This document shows, piece by piece, positions 62,838 through 64,000 of a stretch of 64,000 nucleotides of DNA. Below the pieces are notes generated by a model. That model was not told the DNA's origin, did not search any database, and worked only from the letters and a program-made list of their open reading frames with translations. The stretch comes from Vermamoeba vermiformis (Eukaryota; Tubulinea; Echinamoebida). The number at the start of each line of letters is the position of its first letter. Position 1 is the first letter of the stretch. Location of the stretch: positions 310,001 to 374,000 of the forward strand of contig JBEWZL010000276.1 in the NCBI GenBank assembly GCA_045837725.1. Direction: 5' to 3'. Made by a program: the position numbers and the translations under genes.

Positions 62838-63977
62838 TTATTTGGTTTTGCTTCGTTTAACTTCCCGTTCTTCTTCGTTGTTTGATTCTGGATCGCGCTT
62901 TCGTTTCTTGTCATTTGCAGTGTCATCATTGTTGTTGTTCACTTTATACGTCACAGTAACTTGTTTAATATTGGTGCCGTATCTTCGTCCAACAACAGAG
63001 CTGCGCTGGAACTGTTGCAAAGAGTTATTCAACGCAATCAGATCTGCACTGCTCGCTTGAGGAGGCACGACGACATCTGGCTTAGGCTTTGGTGCCTCTT
63101 TAACCTGTGGAGCATGTGTTGGCTTAGCAGGTGTAGACTTGGGCACGGCAACTTTATCGTCTGATTTCACGGGCGAAGAAGATCGGCCGATGTCACTGGT
63201 AGTCGTCACAATCTTCGCAAACGCGGAGGCTTTAGGAGCCTTTTTCTTATCGTCCTTGCGCTTGTTCTTCGATCCTTTCACTGTACCAACGAGTGGCTCG
63301 TCTTCTTCTTCCTCGGGCACGAGTTCTTGCAAGTTCATCGGCAGTGGCAGCCAGAACGATTTGTACAATTTGATGAGCGTGTAAGGCAGTGTATTTGAGT
63401 AGCTAGTCGGGTTATAAATGTGGTACCTTGATATAATCATGTAGTACTTACAGTGGACACAACACTTCGTCCATGAATGTGCCGAATGAGCCTCGTTGCG
63501 TGAAGTCCATAATCGCTGACACGGACTGCAACAACGTCTTGACTTCTTTGCGTGTCTCTTTTGACATGATCAAGTCCTCTTCTGAACTCTCTGTGCGGTC
63601 TTTGCCGAGCAGTGCTGTGTTCAGTTCAAATCGAATGATCGTTTGTAATAAAAATCTATAACGTGATTAGAAAGATAAATCTAATTTAGGGATAGCACGT
63701 ACATTCTAACTTTGTTTTGCACGTCAACATCTTCCCCGTTGTATTGTTTAGTCAGCTCTTCTAATGACTTGAACAAATGTGATTTCACGGCCTTGGTAAC
63801 CTCTTTAACGCCCTTTGTCGTCACTGCATGTCTGATGCACACGGATAATTGGCGCTCTACATGTGAAACATTGGTGTCCGTACAAAATCGCTCAAAGTTG
63901 CTCGTCAGAAAAGACTTGAGATCTTTGAAGGCAGGGAAGTCAAACACCATTTGATCGTTCGTAGCGTTGTCACTCAT
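62838..63977 (-). CDS. Possible Sld3/Treslin-like replication initiation factor
   Basis: Three exons (63977 to about 63705, about 63657-63450, about 63405-62838) encode about 350 residues. The first 190 are helical: FLLQTIIRFELNTALLG, then KEVKTLLQSVSAIMDF and YSNTLPYTLIKLYKSFW. That order of words resembles the conserved Sld3/Treslin domain. The rest is a disordered Lys, Pro and Ser tail with SP sites (SSSPVKSDDK), as in CDK-regulated Sld3. I judge this from pattern only. Structure comparison would decide. The ATG at 63977 may be the true start, so the gene is perhaps complete. Confidence 0.4.
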
Positions 63978-64000
63978 CTCTTTCAATAAGGTCTTGCTGC

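Overview
The window is nuclear DNA from a eukaryote with a compact genome, read with the standard code (TAA, TAG and TGA all end genes). About 28 genes fill 64 kb. They are split by many short introns, mostly 41-60 nt, with GT-AG ends, a CTGAC/CTAAC-like branch point and often a 3' end such as TTGCCTAATTAG. Neighbours are separated by only 100-250 bp. The gene set (BLOC-3 HPS1, SKI3, NOSIP, NSF, Bud32, Spc25, HECT ligase, MTO1, bL27m, peroxisomal D-amino-acid oxidase) points to a unicellular opisthokont or a related protist with mitochondria, peroxisomes and beta-tubulin. I cannot name the species.

Layout. 1-59 is the tail of a plus-strand gene. 0.5-17 kb: aldo/keto reductase (-), mitochondrial ribosomal bL27m (-), degenerate SET plus leucine-rich protein (+), SKI3 (-), methylenetetrahydrofolate reductase (-), an unassigned membrane protein (-), NOSIP-like protein (+). 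17-29 kb: bHLH factor (-), two doubtful small genes, M3 oligopeptidase (+), eL8 (-), Prune-like phosphoesterase (+), beta-tubulin (+), NSF/Sec18 (-), a small ER-type membrane protein (+). 30-42 kb: one giant HECT/SPRY ubiquitin ligase (+). 42-55 kb: MTO1 (-), a histidine-rich secretory protein (+), PRPP synthetase (-), Spc25 (-), HPS1-like gene (+), Bud32 (-), F-box protein (-). 54.7-64 kb: an EF-hand/Hsp20 fusion (+), a 1.9-kb insert flanked by direct repeats that carries a plant-type LRR gene and gene debris, a PPR protein (-), a small mitochondrial-looking protein (-), a C9orf85-like zinc protein (-), D-amino-acid oxidase (+) and an Sld3/Treslin-like protein (-).

The strongest unexplained signal is at the DNA level. 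The palindrome CACGTG, often as TCACGTGA, and the larger dyad TGACA-N2-TGTCA are repeated far beyond chance in exons of every frame, on both strands and in introns. They are concentrated in the first 18 kb. The repeats leave a mark on the proteins (HV, SRD and HVP words). A bHLH protein with the K-E-R residues expected of a CACGTG reader lies inside the cluster. Other points of interest are the EF-hand/Hsp20 fusion with a GC-AG intron and a 25-nt exon, the repeat-bounded insert beside it, a peptidoglycan-binding-like domain inside HPS1, and beta-tubulin changes at three benzimidazole-site residues.
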